Source: JAQUBU01 sp036677685 (GTDB taxonomy: Bacteria > Bacillota > Syntrophomonadia > Syntrophomonadales > Syntrophomonadaceae). From it: 42,753 bases of DNA. The translations under genes and the position numbers were made by a program. The notes beneath the pieces were generated by a model that was given only the letters and a program-made list of their open reading frames with translations, was not told the DNA's origin and made no database searches. The stretch is taken from NCBI GenBank assembly GCA_036677685.1, contig JAVBWA010000044.1:1-42753 (forward strand). Reading direction: 5' to 3'. Positions 39,580 to 42,753 of the stretch are shown piece by piece. Position 1 is the stretch's first letter. The number at the start of each line of letters is the position of its first letter.

Positions 39580-40053
39580 TTAATCTTCGTATATTTGCCA
39601 ACCTTGTTCTTCGCCATCCCAGTTCCACATCTTGGGGAAATCACCTGGCGGTTTAATAACCGTAGCTTCGCAGCGAGCGGTAACCGTACCGTCAGCGAGG
39701 CGAATTTCCCCGCGCACATGAGCATGACGGCGGCTGCCTTTTATTTTCCACCCCACAATCGTAAGGGGTTGGCCGACCGGAGTGGGCAATAGATATTTTA
39801 TATCCAGGCGTCCGGTTACCATAAGGTTGTCATTGTCGCCGTCCAGGAGGGTAGCGCGCCCGGAGGTTTCATCGAGCAGGGTGGCCACAATACCCCCATG
39901 GACAAAGCCTGGATAACCGTTAAAATGCTCATCAATAATTACCTCAGCACGGACCTGTTTATTTTCCAGGTCATTGTAGAAGGTAACCTTTAAACCCTTG
40001 TCGTTTTCCCGGCCGCAGACAAAACAGTTCCGGGAGCCAGGCTGTTTCTCCAT
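39580..40053 (-). CDS. PaaI-type hotdog thioesterase
   Basis: 157 aa. The N-terminal CFVCGRENDKGL block is followed by the hotdog core: FVHGGIVATLLDETSGRA (active-site helix), LDIKYLLPTPVG and VRGEIRLADGTV. It fits the PaaI/YbgC-like acyl-CoA thioesterase superfamily, hydrolysing CoA esters, although the substrate is unknown. AGGAGT is located just upstream. It lies 23 bp downstream of the cyclophilin gene, same direction. Confidence 0.85.
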   Translation of the reverse strand: MEKQPGSRNCFVCGRENDKGLKVTFYNDLENKQVRAEVIIDEHFNGYPGFVHGGIVATLLDETSGRATLLDGDNDNLMVTGRLDIKYLLPTPVGQPLTIVGWKIKGSRRHAHVRGEIRLADGTVTARCEATVIKPPGDFPKMWNWDGEEQGWQIYED

Positions 40054-40076
40054 GTCGAGGACTCCTTTCCAGGATA

Positions 40077-40598
40077 TTAAACTTTTTCTACTTCAGGATA
40101 ATCTATACCAAAAGTTTCTACACTTACTTGCTGCATTCGCTGCTCCACTTTGGGTTTATCCCGAAAGTCACGCGGCGTCGCTACGATTTGATCTATTACC
40201 TCCAAACCCTCAATAACTTTGCCAAAAGCGGCATAATCACCATCCAGATGCGGTGCGGAGGCAGCCATAATAAAGAATTGGGAGCCAGCCGAGTTGGGCA
40301 TAGCGGTGCGGGCCATCGAAAGCACTCCTTTTTCGTGCTGCAAGTTGTTGGCATGGCCGTTGCTGCTGAACTCACCTTTTATGCTGTAACCGGGACCACC
40401 CATTCCAGAGCCTTGAGGACAGCCGCCCTGAATCATAAAGCCGGGGATTACCCGGTGAAAAATCAGCCCATCATAAAAACCACTTTTAATCAGGGAAATG
40501 TAATTATTAACAGTATGGGGAGCTATCTCCGGATAAAGTTCAGCTTTCATGATCTGACCATTTTCCATAACAATTGTTACCAGAGGATTCTTACTCAT
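40077..40598 (-). CDS. Cyclophilin-type peptidyl-prolyl isomerase
   Basis: 173 aa, single-domain cytoplasmic cyclophilin. FHRVIPGFMIQGG (47-59) contains the catalytic Arg (Arg49); SAGSQFFI (103-110) and HLDGDYAAFGKV complete the active site. It catalyses cis-trans proline isomerisation in protein folding. AGGAAGATTAG precedes ATG. It is the first gene of a two-gene operon with the thioesterase. Confidence 0.93.
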   Translation of the reverse strand: MSKNPLVTIVMENGQIMKAELYPEIAPHTVNNYISLIKSGFYDGLIFHRVIPGFMIQGGCPQGSGMGGPGYSIKGEFSSNGHANNLQHEKGVLSMARTAMPNSAGSQFFIMAASAPHLDGDYAAFGKVIEGLEVIDQIVATPRDFRDKPKVEQRMQQVSVETFGIDYPEVEKV

Positions 40599-40715
40599 CT
40601 AATCTTCCTTTCCTGTCTTGTTTACGGATATTATACCAGAAATAGCCTGAATAATATGTGTTGGAAATTAGAGAAGGTATTTTTAAAGCAATAATGTTCT
40701 GCTGAGTTCTATGAT

Positions 40716-40744
40716 TTGAAAAGAATACAAACAAAGCATATAAT
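40716..40744 (+). promoter_or_regulatory. Sigma-A-type promoter of the VapBC operon
   Basis: TTGAAA (40716-40721), 17-bp spacer, TATAAT (40739-40744), 23 bp upstream of the antitoxin ATG. VapB antitoxins usually autoregulate at such promoters. Confidence 0.7.
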
Positions 40745-40767
40745 TATTATGAAGGAGTTGATGACTA

Positions 40768-40989
40768 ATGAGAACAACTATAAATATTGCCGATGAAATC
40801 CTGGCTGAAACCCAGGCGCTTTATAATAATAGCAACCGCTCACAAGCGGTAGAATGTGCGCTTAAAGATGCTATTAGATTCAAAAAAATTGAGATGCTGG
40901 TTAAGCTTAAAAACAAGATTGATTTTGACGAAGAAACCATAGAAAAGCTAAGAGAGGAAGAAATAGATGAACTTCAAAATAATGGTTGA
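40768..40989 (+). CDS. vapB: VapB-type antitoxin
   Basis: 73 aa. The N-terminal MRTTINIADEILAETQ is a ribbon-helix-helix start, and SNRSQAVECALKDAIRF is the second helix typical of VapB antitoxins (type II). The acidic C-terminus would wrap the toxin. GAAGGAG precedes. Its last 23 bp overlap the toxin gene, a classic arrangement. Confidence 0.85.
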   Translation: MRTTINIADEILAETQALYNNSNRSQAVECALKDAIRFKKIEMLVKLKNKIDFDEETIEKLREEEIDELQNNG

Positions 40990-41356
40990 TACCTCGGTAT
41001 GGATTGAGTATTTTCGAGGAAAACTCGGCCAGAAAGAAGAAATGCTTGAAAGGGGACTTAATCAAAATTTGGTCTGTGTTACCGGCCCGATTGTATCTGA
41101 ACTTCTGCAAGGTGTTAAAAGCGCAAAGGAATACGAAATGCTAGGGCAGTGCATTGATGCGATACCGTACGTTAATTGTGAATACGGCGATTGGATTAAA
41201 GCAGGCGAGATGGCTTTTGAATTAAGGAGAAAAGGAATTACTATTCCTTTAAGTGATATTATCATTGCTGCAGTAGCTATACGTATCGGTGCGAAGATTT
41301 ATACTCGGGACCAGCATTTTAAAAAAATAGCCGATGTAAAACTATATCTGGATTGA
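40967..41356 (+). CDS. vapC: VapC-type PIN-domain toxin
   Basis: 129-aa PIN ribonuclease. The acidic quartet is visible: Asp8 (VDTSVW), Glu45 (SELLQG), Asp97 (PLSDIIIAAVA) and Asp115 (TRDQHF). VapC toxins cleave tRNA or rRNA when free of antitoxin. Overlap with the antitoxin gene points to translational coupling. A second ATG at 40982 (MVDTSVW) is possible. Confidence 0.92.
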   Translation: MNFKIMVDTSVWIEYFRGKLGQKEEMLERGLNQNLVCVTGPIVSELLQGVKSAKEYEMLGQCIDAIPYVNCEYGDWIKAGEMAFELRRKGITIPLSDIIIAAVAIRIGAKIYTRDQHFKKIADVKLYLD

Positions 41357-41422
41357 AATAGTAAAAGAAGAGATTTGAGGATTACGGATCAAACCTTACC
41401 ATGGATACGGGAGGTTAAATGA

Positions 41423-42595
41423 TTGACAGACGTTGCTTTACCTAAAAAAGCTGCCACCGTGGCTCTGGTCAAGTGTGGCAGTTATGAATATGCCGAGGTT
41501 AAAGAAGCCGTGGCGAAAGGTCTGGAATTGATTGGAGGAGCTGCCAGCTTAGTTGAGCCAGGGCAAAAAATACTTTTAAAGCCCAATCTGCTGACAGCGG
41601 AGCCGCCGGAAAAGTGTGTTACAACTCACCCGGCAGTATTCAAGGCAGTTGCCCAAGCTTTAATGAAGAACGGGCCCAAGCTTGTTTATGGAGATTCTCC
41701 AGCTTTGGGCAGCACGGAAAAGGCAGCCCGCAAAGCCGGTATTATGAGCGTTGCCGAAGAACTGGGGATTGAACTGGCTGATTTCAAAAAGGGCGGAGAA
41801 GTTATTTTTGTTTCGGGGATTCAAAATAAAAAGTTTGTGATTGCACAGGGTGTTTTGGATTGTGACGGGATGGTGAGTCTGCCTAAATTCAAAACGCATG
41901 GCCTCACTATGTTGACCGGAGCTATTAAAAATCAATTTGGCTGTATTCCCGGAGTTTTAAAGGGAGAGTTTCACGTGAAACTTCCCCGGCTGGAAGACTT
42001 TGCCCGGATGTTGGTGGATCTCAATTGTTTGCTGCGTCCCCGTCTGTTCGTCATGGATGCGGTCATGGCTATGGAAGGCAACGGACCCCGGGGCGGCAAT
42101 CCCCGCCATATGGGGGTTCTGCTTTTTTCCACCGACCCGGTGGCCCTGGATGCTACGGCGGGGCGACTGGTAGGTGTGTGCCCCGATGAAGTACCGACTT
42201 TGAAATATGGACAGGAAAGTGGCCTGGGGGTCTGGAAAAGTGAAGTTATTGAAATCGTTGGTGACTCGCTGGCCGAACTGCGGGTAGAAGGTTTTGTCAG
42301 AGGGAAAAAAGCGACCAGCTTTGAGGGTGGTAGCCAAAGGCTCCGTAATTTTGTGGTGCCGCGGCCGCGCATTAAAGCTGAAGAATGCATTCAGTGCGGT
42401 ATTTGCCGGGAGATGTGTCCCTTAAAGCCTTCGGCTGTAGATTGGATGAAAGATAACAAGAGTATGCCCCCGGTTTATAATTATAACCGCTGCATCCGTT
42501 GTTACTGCTGTCAGGAATTATGCCCGGAAGGGGCCATCGAGATCTATACTCCGTGGCCCGGCCGCCTGCTGGCTCCCTTAAGACCGCGCCACTAA
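41423..42595 (+). CDS. DUF362 protein with C-terminal 2x[4Fe-4S] ferredoxin
   Basis: 390 aa. Residues 1-305 form the DUF362 domain (ILLKPNLLTAEPPEKCVTTH, GDSPALGSTEKAARKAG, VSLPKFKTHGLTMLTGAIKN). Residues 315-375 are a bacterial ferredoxin module with clusters Cys322/325/328/332 and Cys357/360/363/367. It is widespread in anaerobes, presumably redox-active; the substrate is unknown. The start is TTG 41423 behind GGGAGG; an overlapping ATG at 41419 is out of frame and stops after eight codons. Confidence 0.88.
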   Translation: MTDVALPKKAATVALVKCGSYEYAEVKEAVAKGLELIGGAASLVEPGQKILLKPNLLTAEPPEKCVTTHPAVFKAVAQALMKNGPKLVYGDSPALGSTEKAARKAGIMSVAEELGIELADFKKGGEVIFVSGIQNKKFVIAQGVLDCDGMVSLPKFKTHGLTMLTGAIKNQFGCIPGVLKGEFHVKLPRLEDFARMLVDLNCLLRPRLFVMDAVMAMEGNGPRGGNPRHMGVLLFSTDPVALDATAGRLVGVCPDEVPTLKYGQESGLGVWKSEVIEIVGDSLAELRVEGFVRGKKATSFEGGSQRLRNFVVPRPRIKAEECIQCGICREMCPLKPSAVDWMKDNKSMPPVYNYNRCIRCYCCQELCPEGAIEIYTPWPGRLLAPLRPRH

Positions 42596-42614
42596 ATTTG
42601 GTAGAATTGCGAAA

Positions 42615-42638
42615 AGAGACTGCCAACCGGCAGTCTCT
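42615..42638 (+). terminator. Hairpin after DUF362 gene
   Basis: AGAGACTGCC (42615-42624) and GGCAGTCTCT (42629-42638) form a perfect 10-bp stem with a 4-nt loop, 19 bp after the stop codon. There is no T run; family B copy B3 follows directly. Confidence 0.7.
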
Positions 42639-42753
42639 CAGACCGTCAAAAAAAGCGAATAGCTGCGTTATTCAAGAAGCCCGTTCAATCGACGTACCTC
42701 ATGTACGCCTCAATCACGGGCTTCTTGAAAGCCTTGCTCTTCACTCTTTTTGC
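42639..42753. repeat. Family B structured repeat, copy B3 (cut by window edge)
   Basis: Begins CAGACCGTCAAAAAAAGC like B1. The central stem AAGAAGCCCGT (42674-42684) with ACGGGCTTCTT (42716-42726) encloses a 31-nt loop with CGTAC-CTCAT-GTACG. The right terminus starts CTCTTTTTGC and runs out of the window. Confidence 0.85.

Noticed and set aside
41419..41445. ATG start for the DUF362 gene
   Set aside because: The ATG at 41419 is out of frame and reaches a stop within a few codons; the in-frame TTG at 41423 has good spacing to GGGAGG.

Overview
The window looks like chromosome from an anaerobic, low-to-mid GC Gram-positive bacterium of the Clostridia. Supporting signs are an S-layer-homology surface protein, copper-amine-oxidase-type stalk domains, Gram-positive lipoprotein signals, strong AGGAGG ribosome binding sites, frequent GTG/TTG starts, a multi-cluster [FeFe] hydrogenase, LytTR/GHKL signalling and a DUF3231 protein. 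Genus cannot be fixed from the sequence. No tRNA, rRNA, CRISPR array, transposase or phage gene was recognised.

Layout. 1-3.9 kb: a 14-bp tandem repeat, a PIG-L deacetylase/GT4 glycosyltransferase pair, and two metallo-beta-lactamase-fold hydrolases. 4.3-7.8 kb: an exported stalk-domain protein and a GntR-ABC transporter operon with a large palindromic operator. 8-12.8 kb: a membrane diguanylate cyclase, a CoA-disulfide-reductase/rhodanese fusion and a stand-alone pyruvate-kinase-C-like protein. 13.2-18.7 kb: a glycan locus (epimerase, nucleotide-sugar dehydrogenase, two GT2 enzymes) with a DNRLRE structural protein. 18.8-30.3 kb: an AT-richer accessory stretch with a DUF3231 protein, a MarR regulator, a UvrA relic, two small novel proteins, a MetNIQ transporter operon headed by a MtaA/UroD-like methyltransferase, and a LytTR/GHKL two-component system. 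Broken copies of the DUF255 thioredoxin-like gene are scattered through this stretch. 30.4-42.6 kb: intact DUF255 protein, a large SLH/InlB-repeat surface protein divergent from a membrane LuxR regulator, [FeFe] hydrogenase, thioesterase, cyclophilin, VapBC, and a DUF362 ferredoxin-like protein.

The most unusual content is non-coding. Family A is a dispersed repeat (seven copies or part copies, most lying just upstream of start codons). It has a long-range closing stem (AACGAGGCG/CGCCTCGTT) that shows a compensatory change between copies, a variable interior and a terminal AAACTGC-TCC-GCAGTTT hairpin. Family B (three copies, placed just after stop codons or terminators) has a conserved 30-31-nt loop on a stem whose bases co-vary. 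Both look like structured DNA or RNA elements and not random spacers.

Two regulatory arrangements also stand out. Paired CATTTCATG-type direct repeats 21 bp apart lie between the LytTR/GHKL operon and a lipoprotein gene, and a similar pair precedes the next gene, so a small regulon can be read directly from sequence. Two CTGTA-N6-TACAG dyads, exactly 32 bp apart, lie between the LuxR-type regulator and the SLH surface protein. Family names rest on recognising motifs and recall of the families; no database search was possible.
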